DNA of 64,000 nt, taken from Nocardia suismassiliense. Its GTDB lineage: Bacteria; Actinomycetota; Actinomycetes; Mycobacteriales; Mycobacteriaceae. The stretch covers positions 1,827,448 to 1,891,447 of the forward strand of contig NZ_LT985361.1 of assembly GCF_900269665.1 (NCBI RefSeq). Reading direction: 5' to 3'. How positions within the stretch are numbered: position 1 is the stretch's first letter; the number at the start of each line of letters is the position of its first letter. Of the stretch, positions 1 to 9,733 are shown in pieces. The notes below the pieces were generated by a model. It was given only the letters and a program-made list of their open reading frames with translations. It was not told where the DNA came from and ran no database searches. A program made the position numbers and the translations under genes.

Positions 1-43
1 ACTGCCCGGGACCGACAGCACAGGCGGCCGTCACGATGATCGG

Positions 44-610
44 TTACCCGGAAACGCTTCCTTCGAGGTCGACGCCCGCGGCGCGCATATGACCCAGCGC
101 GGCGTCGGTCGTGTCGCGGGAAACCCCGGCCGTCAGGTCGAGCAGTACGCGGGTGTCGAAGCCTTCGATGCGCGCGTCCAGCGCGGTGGCGCGGACGCAG
201 TGGTCGGTGGCGATGCCGACGATGTCGACCGACTCGATGCCGTGCGCGCGCAGCCAATCGGCCAGGGTGGTGCCGTCCTCGGCGGTGCCCTCGAAACCGG
301 AGTAGGCGGCGGAATACTCGCCCTTGGAGAAGACCTGCTGGACCGCCGCGGTGTTCAGATTCGGGTGGAAATCCGCGCCCGGCGTACCCGCGCGGCAGTG
401 CGGCGGCCACGAGTCGACGTAATCGGGCTGCGCGGAGAAGTGATCACCGGGGTCGATGTGATGGTCCCGGGTCGCGACCACCGCGGTGTAGTGGGCGGCC
501 GCGAGCAGGTCACTGATGCGCGCGGCGACCGCGGCGCCGCCCGCGACGGCGAGCGACCCGCCCTCGCAGAAATCGTTCTGCACGTCGACGATGATCAGGG
601 CTCGGGTCAT
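44..610 (-). CDS. pncA: Nicotinamidase/pyrazinamidase
   Basis: Cytoplasmic hydrolase converting nicotinamide to nicotinate for NAD salvage; in mycobacteria the same enzyme activates pyrazinamide. The 188-aa protein has the usual family length. The isochorismatase-fold catalytic triad is complete: D9 (IIVDVQNDF), K96 and C138 (GIATDHCVRA). The metal ligands D49, H51, H57 and H71 are also present (RDHHIDPGDHFS and PPH). The numbering coincides with M. tuberculosis PncA. A clear GGGAGG ribosome site lies 6 bases upstream of the ATG. It is co-oriented with and 88 bp downstream of pncB, whose product uses the nicotinate made here, so a shared salvage transcript is likely. Identification is very secure. 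Confidence 0.96.
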   Translation of the reverse strand: MTRALIIVDVQNDFCEGGSLAVAGGAAVAARISDLLAAAHYTAVVATRDHHIDPGDHFSAQPDYVDSWPPHCRAGTPGADFHPNLNTAAVQQVFSKGEYSAAYSGFEGTAEDGTTLADWLRAHGIESVDIVGIATDHCVRATALDARIEGFDTRVLLDLTAGVSRDTTDAALGHMRAAGVDLEGSVSG

Positions 611-698
611 GCTGACCTCCCGCGGTGTGAACTGAGTACCCGTATTGCATTGTGCCGCTTCGCGAGACTGCCGACCCGGGCGGACCGGCAGGCGGTGG

Positions 699-2087
699 TC
701 AGCTCACGAAGGTCGTCGGCACGGCGGGTTCGCCCGCGGACAGCTTCAGGCCTTCCCACGGCAGGCTGATCAGCCCGTTCGCCACGTGATCGCGGCTGTC
801 GGACAGCGTCGGCAGATCGTCGACGAGCTTGCCCTCGCGCACCAGCGGGACCAGCAGCTCGCGCGCCTCGAACCCGTTCACCTCGGGCATCGGCCCGGCC
901 GCCGGGTAGACGATCTCCTCGACGATCGTGCCGGTCTCCCTGGACAGCCTGATCGCCTTTTTGGTGCCGCCGCGCGACTCCTTGTGGCTGCTGCGCTTGG
1001 CGACCGGCACGCCCTCCACCTCGACCAGCTTGTAGACCATGCCCGCGGTCGGCGCGCCGGAGCCGGTCACCAGCGAGGTGCCGACGCCGTACACATCCAC
1101 CGGCTCCGCCCGCAACGCGGCGATGGCGTATTCGTCGAGGTCGCCGGACACCACGATGCGGGTCTTGGTCGCGCCGAGCCCGTCCAGCTGATCGCGCACC
1201 TGCCTGGCCAGCACGCCGAGATCGCCGGAGTCGATCCGCACCCCGCCCAGCTCCGGCCCGGCTACCTCGATCGCGGTCGCCACGCCGCGGGTGATGTCGT
1301 AGGTGTCCACCAGGAGAGTGGTGCCGATGCCGAGCGCGTCGACCTGGCTGCGGAAGGCGGCTGCTTCGCTCGCTGCCGTGTCGGGCGCTCCGGCGCCTGC
1401 CGCCCCCGCATGCAGAAGCGTGAACGCATGCGCACTGGTGCCCGCGCCGGGCACGCCGTAGCGACGCACCGCCGCCAGATTCGAGGTCGCGTCGAAGCCG
1501 GCCAGATAGGCGGCCCGCGAGCTGTCCGGCGCGGCGAGCTCATGGGTGCGCCGCGACCCCATCTCGATCATCCGGCGCCCGCCCGCCGCGCTCACCATCC
1601 TGGCCGCCGCGGACGCGATCGCGCTGTCGTGGTTGAGGATCGACAGCACCAGCGTCTCCAGCACGACGCACTCGGCGAAGCTGCCGCGCACCGACAGGAT
1701 GGGGGAGCCGGGGAAGTACAACTCACCCTCGGCGTAGCCGTCGATATCGCCGCTGAACCGGTAGTCCCGCAACCACTCCACCGTCTTGGCCGGCAGGAAC
1801 GGCGCGACCACGGCCAGCTCCGGCTCGCCGAACCGGAAACGCTCAAGGGCCTCCAGCACCCGGCCGGTACCCGCGACCACGCCGTAGCGGCGGCCGTGCG
1901 GCAGGCGGCGCGCGAACACCTCGAAGGTGCAGCGGCGATGCGCCGAATCGTCGGCCAGCGCGGCGGCCAGCATGGTCAGTTCGTACTGGTCCGTCAGCAG
2001 AGCGGTGCTGCCGACGCCGTCGCGGATGTCCACGCAGCCACTGTAGACAGAGCGGTCCGGTATAGAGCGCTTGCGAGTGCGATACAT
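699..2087 (-). CDS. pncB: Nicotinate phosphoribosyltransferase
   Basis: Condenses nicotinate with PRPP to give nicotinate mononucleotide, the committed step of Preiss-Handler NAD salvage. The 462-aa product reads collinearly with mycobacterial PncB1: LLTDQYELTM near the N-terminus, GDIDGYAEGELYFPGSP, EMGSRRTHE, and the PRPP-binding region around RIDSGDLG and IVVSGDLDE. The start is uncertain. ATG at 2087 has no obvious ribosome site, and GTG at 2033, about 8 residues before the conserved LLTDQYELTM, is a plausible alternative. The gene is divergent from clpS, as in mycobacteria, and precedes pncA on the same strand. Confidence 0.96.
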   Translation of the reverse strand: MYRTRKRSIPDRSVYSGCVDIRDGVGSTALLTDQYELTMLAAALADDSAHRRCTFEVFARRLPHGRRYGVVAGTGRVLEALERFRFGEPELAVVAPFLPAKTVEWLRDYRFSGDIDGYAEGELYFPGSPILSVRGSFAECVVLETLVLSILNHDSAIASAAARMVSAAGGRRMIEMGSRRTHELAAPDSSRAAYLAGFDATSNLAAVRRYGVPGAGTSAHAFTLLHAGAAGAGAPDTAASEAAAFRSQVDALGIGTTLLVDTYDITRGVATAIEVAGPELGGVRIDSGDLGVLARQVRDQLDGLGATKTRIVVSGDLDEYAIAALRAEPVDVYGVGTSLVTGSGAPTAGMVYKLVEVEGVPVAKRSSHKESRGGTKKAIRLSRETGTIVEEIVYPAAGPMPEVNGFEARELLVPLVREGKLVDDLPTLSDSRDHVANGLISLPWEGLKLSAGEPAVPTTFVS

Positions 2088-2173
2088 GATAGGTGGGCGC
2101 TCGCTCGGTGACTTGTGAAATGCTCGAATCAGGTCCGATCGGGGTGTTGCTCATCCGGAGTCGAGTCGTACCC

Positions 2174-2201
2174 TTGACGTTATGGCCTTGTGCAACATAG
2201 T
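2174..2201 (+). promoter_or_regulatory. Candidate promoter of clpS
   Basis: TTGACG at 2174-2179 and CATAGT at 2196-2201 are separated by 16 bp, a good match to a housekeeping sigma-70 promoter. It lies 25 bp upstream of the GTG at 2227, which supports that start over the ATG at 2182, since the ATG would fall inside the spacer. Sequence match only. Confidence 0.45.
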
Positions 2202-2226
2202 CGGAGGCGGCGTCGGGGTAGGCGCC

Positions 2227-2532
2227 GTGGACGCGACACTGTCAGCGGCACAGGCGACCCCCGAGGCGGTCGAATACACCGAGATCTTGGAGGCAGAAGA
2301 TCGCCCGTGGGTCACTGTGGTCTGGGACGACCCGGTCAACCTCATGCACTACGTCGCCTACATCTTCCAAAAGCTTTTCGGCTACAGCAAAGCGAAGGCG
2401 ACCGAGCTGATGCTCTGTGTGCACAACGAGGGCAAAGCGGTCGTCTCGTCGGGTTCGCGGGACAAGATGGAACATGACGTCCAGCGGCTGCACGCCGCCG
2501 GACTCTGGGCGACCATGCAGCGAGACGACTGA
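2227..2532 (+). CDS. clpS: ATP-dependent Clp protease adaptor ClpS
   Basis: Cytoplasmic N-end-rule adaptor that delivers substrates to ClpC-ClpP. Diagnostic ClpS features are [13 protein letters not shown], the [18 protein letters not shown] helix and the C-terminal [10 protein letters not shown]. From GTG 2227 the protein is 101 aa, the same length as the mycobacterial protein; an ATG at 2182 would add 15 glycine/valine-rich residues. A promoter-like TTGACG/CATAGT pair lies immediately upstream of 2227. The DUF2017 gene follows after 22 bp in the same direction, as in M. tuberculosis (Rv1331-Rv1332), so the two are probably co-transcribed. Confidence 0.94.
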   Translation: MDATLSAAQATPEAVEYTEILEAEDRPWVTVVWDDPVNLMHYVAYIFQKLFGYSKAKATELMLCVHNEGKAVVSSGSRDKMEHDVQRLHAAGLWATMQRDD

Positions 2533-2554
2533 CCAGGACGACTACCCTGACGCC

Positions 2555-3124
2555 GTGCGGAAGTGGAGCAGAAAGAACTCGCTGAGCGGTCTCAAACTGC
2601 GATCCGAGATGGACGCACGCGAGGCCAATGTGCTGCGCTCGCTGGTCGGTGCTGTCTCCGGACTGCTCAGCGAGCGCGCCGAAGCCGCGCCCGAGGACGA
2701 CCTCGCCGCGCTGACCGGGTTGCGTACCGGCAACACCGCAGTGCCGGAGGATCCGCGGCTGCGCCGATTGCTGCCGGACTTCCATCGCAGTGAACCCGGT
2801 TCGCCCGACGCAGACCGCGCCGATCTCAACAGCGCGCTGCGCGGCCTGCACGAGCCGGAGATCATCGACGCCAAGCTGGCGGCGGGCAGCGTCATCCTGA
2901 ACACCGTGCCGACATCGGGCGGCAAGATCGTGCTCACACCCGAGCAGGCCGACGCCTGGCTGACCGCCCTCACCGACGTGCGCCTCGCGCTGGGCACGGT
3001 GCTCGGGATCGACGCCGACACCCCGGACCATCTGAGCCCGGACGATCCGCGCGCGCCACACCTGGACGTGTACCACTGGCTCACCTGGATGCAGGACTCG
3101 CTGCTGCAAGCCCTGGCCCCCTGA
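2555..3124 (+). CDS. DUF2017 family protein (Rv1332-like)
   Basis: A 189-aa conserved actinobacterial protein of unknown function that is nearly always found next to clpS. The GTG at 2555 gives an N-terminus (VRKWSRKNSLSG) that aligns with Rv1332; longer in-frame starts would overlap clpS. Conserved blocks are LRRLLPDFH, LNSALRGLHEPEIIDAK, DVRLALGTVLGI and a C-terminal YHWLTWMQD. No signal peptide or membrane segment is visible, so it is expected to be cytoplasmic. Its constant position suggests a link to proteolysis or to the downstream cysteine genes, but that is inference from context. Confidence 0.88.
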   Translation: MRKWSRKNSLSGLKLRSEMDAREANVLRSLVGAVSGLLSERAEAAPEDDLAALTGLRTGNTAVPEDPRLRRLLPDFHRSEPGSPDADRADLNSALRGLHEPEIIDAKLAAGSVILNTVPTSGGKIVLTPEQADAWLTALTDVRLALGTVLGIDADTPDHLSPDDPRAPHLDVYHWLTWMQDSLLQALAP

Positions 3125-3255
3125 GGCAAGCCCGGCCCCCTGAGGCGCCGGCTCCCTGAGACCCGCGGCACCGTCCCGCGCGAACCGGACCGGACAGGTA
3201 GAACAGAACCTGTATGCGGGCGCAGTCGCGCCGCGACCGAGAGTCAGGAGCAACT

Positions 3256-4317
3256 GTGCAGGTGCAAGCGGGGCAACGTAATTCGCTCACCGACGTGTCC
3301 GGTCTGCTGGTCGGGCACCACTACGCACTCGACCCGGACGCGACGCTCGGCTCCGGCGCGGCGACCGGCTCCACCGTCGTCTTCGCCCCCGGCGGCGCGA
3401 CCGCCGCGGTCGACGTGCGCGGCGGCGGGCCGGGCACCAGGGAAACCGACGTGCTCGACCTGGCCACCACCGTGCGCCAGGTGAACGCGCTCCTGTTCAC
3501 CGGTGGCAGCGCGTACGGGCTCGCGGCGGCCGACGGGGTGATGCGCTGGCTCGAAGAGCGCCGCGAAGGTGTCCCGATGGACGCGACCGATCCGAGCCGG
3601 GTGGTGCCGATCGTGCCCGCCGCGGTGGTCTACGACCTGCCGTTGGGCGCGTGGGACATTCGGCCCACCGCCGACTTCGGCTACCGGGCCGCGGACGCCG
3701 CGGCGCTCGACTTCGAACGTGGTGTGGTCGGCGCGGGCGTCGGTGCGCGAGCCGGTGCGCTCAAGGGCGGCATCGGCTCCGCGAGCGTGGTGATCGGCGA
3801 GGGTGTGGCGGCCGGGGCCACGGTCTCCGCGCTGGTCGTCGCCAACTCCGCGGGCTCGGCCTTCGATCCGCGCACCGGCCTGCCGTGGGGCGTCGGCACC
3901 GACGGGCCGGATCATTTCGGCCTGCGTCCACCGACCGCCGAGCAGCTGGCCCACGCCAACACGCTGCCTGCGAAAGGCATGCGGCTGAATACGACCATCG
4001 GCGTGGTGGCCACCGACGCGCCGCTGAACCCGACGGGTTGTCAGCGCCTCGCCACCGCCGCGCACGACGGGCTGGCCCGCGCGATCCGCCCCGCGCACGC
4101 CCCGTTCGACGGCGACACCTTCTTCGCGCTGGCGACCGGTAACTGGGAGCCACCGGAGAGCTTCCCGCTGCCGCCCGCGTTCCCGCCGGACGTGTTCCTC
4201 GTCGACGTGCTGTGCACCGCCGCGGCCCTCTGTGTGGAACGCGCGATCGTCGACGCGATCCTGTCCGCGCATTCGGTGGGCGAAGTCCCCGCGTACAGCG
4301 CACTATTTCCCCGCTAA
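3256..4317 (+). CDS. P1 family (DmpA-like) peptidase
   Basis: Homologous to Rv1333, a peptidase S58/P1-family protein. Family members are N-terminal-nucleophile aminopeptidases that self-cleave into two subunits. Visible blocks are LTDVSGLLVGHH, GGPGTRETDVLD, FTGGSAYGLAAADGVMRWLE, VGARAGALKGG and the NTTIGVVATDA segment, where the nucleophile Ser/Thr is expected in this family. GTG at 3256 was chosen because AGGAG ends 5 bases before it; an ATG at 3214 would add 14 residues that the M. tuberculosis protein lacks. The product is 353 aa and cytoplasmic by composition. Its physiological substrate is unknown. Confidence 0.88.
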   Translation: MQVQAGQRNSLTDVSGLLVGHHYALDPDATLGSGAATGSTVVFAPGGATAAVDVRGGGPGTRETDVLDLATTVRQVNALLFTGGSAYGLAAADGVMRWLEERREGVPMDATDPSRVVPIVPAAVVYDLPLGAWDIRPTADFGYRAADAAALDFERGVVGAGVGARAGALKGGIGSASVVIGEGVAAGATVSALVVANSAGSAFDPRTGLPWGVGTDGPDHFGLRPPTAEQLAHANTLPAKGMRLNTTIGVVATDAPLNPTGCQRLATAAHDGLARAIRPAHAPFDGDTFFALATGNWEPPESFPLPPAFPPDVFLVDVLCTAAALCVERAIVDAILSAHSVGEVPAYSALFPR

Positions 4318-4419
4318 TCGCGGGGAATCCGGGACCGGGCGACGGACCCCGGGGAATAGCCGAATATTCTCACTCGTTGTCGACTGCGACAGGGTCGGCA
4401 TTGCGAAAGGGTTCGACTA

Positions 4420-4842
4420 GTGCTGGTGATCAGGGCCGACCTCGTGGCGGCGATGGTGGCGCACGCGCGCGCCGATCATCCCGACGAGGCGTGCGGCATC
4501 ATCGCCGGACCGGAGGGTTCCGATCGCCCGGAACGCTTCGTCGCCATGGTCAACGCCGAGCGCTCACCCACCTTCTACCGGTTCGACTCCGGTGAGCAGC
4601 TGAAGGTGTGGCGGGCGATGGACGACGCCGACGAGACGCCGGTGGTGATCTACCACTCGCACACCGCCACCGAGGCGTACCCGAGCCGCACCGATGTGTC
4701 CTACGCGTCCGAGCCGTTCGCGCACTACGTGCTGATCTCCACCCGCGACCCGGAGCAGCACGAGCTGCGCAGCTACCGGATCGTCGACGGCGAGGTCACC
4801 GAGGAATCGGTGCGGATCGTCGACGCGTACGAAACCGACTGA
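4420..4842 (+). CDS. mec: CysO-cysteine peptidase, Mov34/JAMM family
   Basis: Zinc metallopeptidase that releases cysteine from the CysO-cysteine adduct at the end of O-phosphoserine-dependent cysteine synthesis. The 140-aa product carries a full JAMM motif: E23 (DEACG), H79-S-H81 (YHSHT), S89 and D92 (PSRTDVSYA). The GTG start overlaps an upstream TAG. It sits directly before cysO and cysM, so substrate carrier, synthase and peptidase form one transcription unit, as in M. tuberculosis Rv1334-Rv1336. The adenylating enzyme that charges CysO (MoeZ type) is not in this window. Confidence 0.95.
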   Translation: MLVIRADLVAAMVAHARADHPDEACGIIAGPEGSDRPERFVAMVNAERSPTFYRFDSGEQLKVWRAMDDADETPVVIYHSHTATEAYPSRTDVSYASEPFAHYVLISTRDPEQHELRSYRIVDGEVTEESVRIVDAYETD

Positions 4843-4876
4843 AACCGATGCTTGTTCGTGCAACCGAGGAGTCCCC

Positions 4877-6120
<1,244 letters not shown>

Positions 6121-6213
6121 CTGCCCGCAGGCGGTCGCGCCGGTACCCTCGTCAATAGCGGGACGACGGTCGTTAGCTGCATCGTCGTGCTCCTGCTCGA
6201 CGAGGAGGCTGCG

Positions 6214-6948
6214 ATGACCGGTGGTTCGGGAATCGGTTCGTCATTCGACCCTGATCGGATCGCGGCGATCCGTGCGCGGTTGGGGAAGCCCGGTGCGACG
6301 GTGCCGCGCACGACAACGCCCCCGGTGCAGTCGAACAACTTCGCTGCCGTCCGGCAATTGTGGTTGCGCGCCGGTGTGCTCGTCGCGGGATTCGTCGCGC
6401 TGTTGTACGGCATCGAAGGCGTGGACACCCTCGATAACAACGGACTCGACAGTGCGGGCATCCACCCCCGAGAGGCCGACGGGCTGTGGGGCATTCTGTT
6501 CGCACCGGTTCTGCACTATGGCTGGCCGCATTTGATCGGCAACACCCTCCCCGTCCTGGTGCTCGGCTTTCTCGCGCTGGCCGCGGGCATCGGCCGTGGC
6601 CTCGTGGCGACCGCGATCATCTGGATCGTCGCAGGCCTGGGCACCTGGCTGACCGGTGCCACCGGCAGCGTGCACCTCGGCGCGTCGGCCTTGGTGTTCG
6701 GCTGGTTGACGTTCCTGATCTCGCGCGGGTGGTTCGCCCGTAATGTCGGGCAAATCGTGCTCGGACTCGTGGTGCTGGCGCTCTACGGGTCGTTGTTGTG
6801 GGGCGTATTGCCGGGCCAGGCTGGAATCTCTTGGCAGGGGCACCTTTTCGGGGCGATGGGTGGAGTGCTCGCCGGCTGGGTACTCTCTGGTGATGCACGC
6901 CGGAATCGTCGCGGGAATCAGGCCGGAGTCATTGCGTCGCCACGGTGA
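6214..6948 (+). CDS. Rhomboid family intramembrane serine protease
   Basis: A 244-aa membrane protein with about six hydrophobic segments, homologous to Rv1337. The catalytic serine is in GASALVFGWL (GxSxxxFG), the catalytic histidine is likely in GHLFGAMGGVLAGW, and the oxyanion-side HLIGN element is also visible. The ATG at 6214 was chosen over the upstream ATG at 6187 because GAGGAGG lies at the right distance. Substrates are unknown. In M. tuberculosis murI follows at this point, but here the next gene is the MBL-fold protein. Confidence 0.9.
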   Translation: MTGGSGIGSSFDPDRIAAIRARLGKPGATVPRTTTPPVQSNNFAAVRQLWLRAGVLVAGFVALLYGIEGVDTLDNNGLDSAGIHPREADGLWGILFAPVLHYGWPHLIGNTLPVLVLGFLALAAGIGRGLVATAIIWIVAGLGTWLTGATGSVHLGASALVFGWLTFLISRGWFARNVGQIVLGLVVLALYGSLLWGVLPGQAGISWQGHLFGAMGGVLAGWVLSGDARRNRRGNQAGVIASPR

Positions 6949-7017
6949 TTCAGCGGCTCGTCGAGAAATGTGGGGGATAGTTTCTTGATGGAGAATTCGT
7001 CGTGGGAGCATGGGGGA

Positions 7018-7782
7018 ATGCGCCTAACCGTCCTCGGGTGCTCGGGCAGCGTGTCCGGCCCGGACTCCCCAGCGTCGGGCTATTTGCTGACCGGGCCGGA
7101 TATGACGCCCGTGGTGATCGATTTCGGGCCCGGCGTGCTCGGCGCGTTGCAACGGTATGCCGATCCCGGTGAGGTCGACATCTTCCTCACCCACCTGCAC
7201 GCCGACCACTGCCTCGATCTGCCCGGCCTGCTGGTCTGGCGGCGCTACCACCCGACACCGCCGGTCGGCCGGGCCATCGTGCGCGGACCGTCGGACAGCG
7301 CGCAGCGCATCGGCAACGCCTCGGCCGAGGTCGGCGGCGAATGCGACGACTGGTCCGACGTGATCGACCTGCAGCCGTGGAATGCCGGCGAGCAGATCGA
7401 ATTCGGGCCGGGTCATATCGTGTCGGCGAGCCGGATGTTCCATCCGCCGGAGTCCTATGGTCTGCGGATCGTGACGGCTGCCGGGCGCACCTTCGTCTAT
7501 ACCGGTGACACCGCGATGTGCGATTCGGTCAAAGAACTCGCCCGAGGTGCCGACATTCTGATGGCCGAGGCGTCGTGGACCCACGACCCCGCGAATCGGC
7601 CACCCGGCATTCATCTTTCGGGCACCGAGGCGGGCATGATCGCCGCCGAGGCGGGTGTCAAAGAACTGTTGCTCACCCACATTCCGCCGTGGACCTCTCG
7701 CGAAGACGTGATCGCCGAAGCCAAGGCGCAGTTCTCCGGACCCGTGCACGCCGTCGCACCGGGTGAGACGTTCGATCTCTGA
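7018..7782 (+). CDS. MBL-fold phosphodiesterase-like protein (Rv1339-like)
   Basis: Cytoplasmic metallo-beta-lactamase-fold hydrolase of 254 aa, similar throughout to Rv1339, which has been described as an atypical cAMP phosphodiesterase. The metal-binding HLHADHCLD is present (HxHxDH), with further ligands in YTGDTAMCD and LLTHIPPWTSRED. The start at 7018 (MRLTVLGCSGSV) matches the mycobacterial N-terminus; in-frame starts upstream to 6970 add an unconserved tail. Rph follows after 41 bp. Assignment to the family is firm, but the substrate is inferred from the homologue. Confidence 0.9.
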   Translation: MRLTVLGCSGSVSGPDSPASGYLLTGPDMTPVVIDFGPGVLGALQRYADPGEVDIFLTHLHADHCLDLPGLLVWRRYHPTPPVGRAIVRGPSDSAQRIGNASAEVGGECDDWSDVIDLQPWNAGEQIEFGPGHIVSASRMFHPPESYGLRIVTAAGRTFVYTGDTAMCDSVKELARGADILMAEASWTHDPANRPPGIHLSGTEAGMIAAEAGVKELLLTHIPPWTSREDVIAEAKAQFSGPVHAVAPGETFDL

Positions 7783-7823
7783 CCGCCGGAGCCGCGCGAA
7801 GGTGCGGCAGTTAAGCTCTGCGC

Positions 7824-8594
7824 GTGTCTAGACGAGCCGATGGCAGGGCGGACGACGAACTCCGCGAGGTAAGGATCACCCGTGGATTCACCACGCATCC
7901 AGCGGGTTCGGTGCTGGTCGAGTTCGGTCAGACGCGGGTGATGTGCACCGCGAGCGTCACCGAGGGCGTGCCCCCGTGGCGCCGCGACTCCGGCCTCGGC
8001 TGGGTCACCGCCGAATACGCGATGCTGCCCGCGGCCACGCACACCCGCAGCGGACGCGAGTCGGTGAAGGGCAAGGTCGGCGGCCGCACCCAGGAGATCA
8101 GCCGCCTGATCGGCCGTTCGCTGCGCGCCTGCATCGACCTGGCCGCCATCGGCGAGAACACCATCGCCATCGACTGTGACGTACTGCAGGCCGACGGCGG
8201 CACCAGGACCGCCGCCATCACCGGCGCTTACGTCGCGCTCGTCGACGCGGTCACCTATCTGGCCGCCAAGGGCGTGCTGGCCGACCCGCAGCCCATCTCC
8301 TGCGCGATCGCCGCGGTGAGCGTCGGCGTGGTCGACGGCCGGGTGCGCCTGGACCTGCCCTACGAAGAGGATTCGCGCGCAGAGGTCGACATGAACGTGG
8401 TCGCCACCGACACCGGCACCCTGGTCGAGATCCAGGGCACCGGCGAGGGCGCCACCTTCCCGCGCTCCACCCTGGACAAGATGCTGGACTCCGCGCTGGT
8501 CGGCTGCGAGCAGATCTTCGGCATCCAGAAGGAGGCGCTGGCCCTGCCGTATCCCGGTGTGCTGCCGGAGCCGTCCGAGCCGAAGAAGAAGTAG
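7824..8594 (+). CDS. rph: Ribonuclease PH
   Basis: Phosphorolytic 3'-5' exoribonuclease that trims tRNA precursors. The 256-aa protein shows the family blocks [60 protein letters not shown] and a C-terminal [11 protein letters not shown] start. Only 2 bases separate its stop from the rdgB ATG, so the two are translationally linked, as in mycobacteria (Rv1340-Rv1341). Confidence 0.97.
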   Translation: MSRRADGRADDELREVRITRGFTTHPAGSVLVEFGQTRVMCTASVTEGVPPWRRDSGLGWVTAEYAMLPAATHTRSGRESVKGKVGGRTQEISRLIGRSLRACIDLAAIGENTIAIDCDVLQADGGTRTAAITGAYVALVDAVTYLAAKGVLADPQPISCAIAAVSVGVVDGRVRLDLPYEEDSRAEVDMNVVATDTGTLVEIQGTGEGATFPRSTLDKMLDSALVGCEQIFGIQKEALALPYPGVLPEPSEPKKK

Positions 8595-8596
8595 TC

Positions 8597-9208
8597 ATGG
8601 CGCGCCGGGTACTGGTGGCCAGCCGCAATGCCAAGAAGCTGAACGAACTGCGGCGCATTCTCGCCGACGCGGGCATAGCGGGCATCGAGATCGTCGGACT
8701 GGACGACGTGCCCGCCTACGACGAGGCGCCGGAGACCGGCGCGACGTTCGAGGAGAACGCGCTCGCCAAAGCACGTGACGGTGCTGTTGCTACCGGATTG
8801 GTTTGTGTCGCAGACGATTCCGGCATCGAGGTGGACGCGCTCAATGGCATGCCGGGTGTGCTCTCGGCGCGCTGGGCCGGGCGGCACGGTGACGACGCGG
8901 CCAACAACGCGCTGCTGCTCGCGCAACTCGGCGATGTGCCCGACGAGCGGCGCGGTGCGCGGTTCGTATCCACCTGCGCGCTGGTCGTGCCGGAAGGCGC
9001 GGAGATCGTGGTGCGCGGCGAATGGCCGGGTTCGGTCGGCCGGAAACCGCTGGGGGACGGTGGGTTCGGCTACGACCCGCTGTTCATCCCGGAGGGTGGC
9101 GACACCTCCGCCGCGCAACTGAGTCCCGCTGAAAAGGATGCGGTCTCGCACCGAGGCCGCGCGCTCACCCAGCTGTTGCCCGCGTTGTCCGAGCTCGCCG
9201 AGAGCTGA
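8597..9208 (+). CDS. rdgB: XTP/dITP diphosphatase (RdgB/HAM1)
   Basis: House-cleaning nucleotide pyrophosphatase that removes non-canonical purine nucleotides such as dITP and XTP. The 203-aa protein has the N-terminal VASRNAKKLNELRRIL, TFEENALAKA, VADDSGIEVDALNGMPGV, GFGYDPLF and a C-terminal SHRGRAL. It is the last gene of the rightward housekeeping series; a large palindromic repeat and a convergent gene follow. Confidence 0.96.
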   Translation: MARRVLVASRNAKKLNELRRILADAGIAGIEIVGLDDVPAYDEAPETGATFEENALAKARDGAVATGLVCVADDSGIEVDALNGMPGVLSARWAGRHGDDAANNALLLAQLGDVPDERRGARFVSTCALVVPEGAEIVVRGEWPGSVGRKPLGDGGFGYDPLFIPEGGDTSAAQLSPAEKDAVSHRGRALTQLLPALSELAES

Positions 9209-9260
9209 GGACGGGCCGGGCGCTGAGCACTCGCCGCAGGTCGGCCCGCCGATGACGTGA

Positions 9261-9334
9261 GCCGCACAACTTCTGATTTCCCGCATACGGAATCGCATGC
9301 GATTCCGTATGCGGGAAATCAAAAAGTGTGCGGC
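9261..9334. repeat. 74-bp palindromic repeat, copy 1
   Basis: The central 46 bp (9275-9320) are a perfect palindrome centred on GCATGC, with outer limits GATTTCCCGCAT and ATGCGGGAAATC. Outer arms GCCGCACA (9261) and TGTGCGGC (ending 9334) extend it imperfectly to 74 bp. A second copy lies at 23237-23310. It sits between the stops of two convergent genes (rdgB and the DUF3817 gene). A bidirectional terminator role is possible, but neither strand has a U-run after the hairpin, and the conserved outer sequence suggests a dispersed element. Confidence 0.85.
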
Positions 9335-9343
9335 GGTCGCGTG

Positions 9344-9733
9344 CTAGATACCGAACTCTTCCTTGACCTTTTTCGCGTTGACGTGCTCGACGAAGAAGGA
9401 CAGCAGCGGGATGGTGCCTGCGAGCAGGGTGCCTACGGTGCGCAGCACCGGCCAGCGCACCTTGACCGCGAGGTCGGCGGTGACCAGCAGGTAGACGAAG
9501 TACACCCAGCCGTGCACGACGGCGATCCAGCTGGGGGTGTGCACGTGGAAGCCGTACTTGGCGATCATCTCGCCGGTGAGCAGCAGCAGCCAGAGGCCGG
9601 TGATCCAGGCCAGGGTGCGGTACCGCAGCAGCGCGGACTTGATCTTGGCGGTGTCGGCGCCGCCGGTGCGCGCGGGTGCCAGGGTGCGCTCGGTGGCCGC
9701 GGTGCTCTCGGTGGAATTCTCGCTGGCGGTCAA
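9344..9733 (-). CDS. DUF3817 membrane protein (Rv1342c-like)
   Basis: A 129-aa protein with about three transmembrane segments typical of DUF3817 (RYRTLAWITGLWLLLL, then a VYFVYLLVTADLAVKVRW segment). The N-terminal 30 residues are polar and Ser/Thr-rich; the C-terminus is charged. The start ATG overlaps the stop of the upstream gene by the ATGA arrangement, so the two are translationally coupled. The function is not established. The neighbourhood matches Rv1342c-Rv1343c. Confidence 0.88.
   Translation of the reverse strand: MTASENSTESTAATERTLAPARTGGADTAKIKSALLRYRTLAWITGLWLLLLTGEMIAKYGFHVHTPSWIAVVHGWVYFVYLLVTADLAVKVRWPVLRTVGTLLAGTIPLLSFFVEHVNAKKVKEEFGI

Noticed and set aside
645..2111. A 488-aa rightward open frame opposite pncB
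   Set aside because: High-GC codon shadow: it is fully antisense to a conserved enzyme, with Arg/Ala/Gly-rich sequence and no domain.
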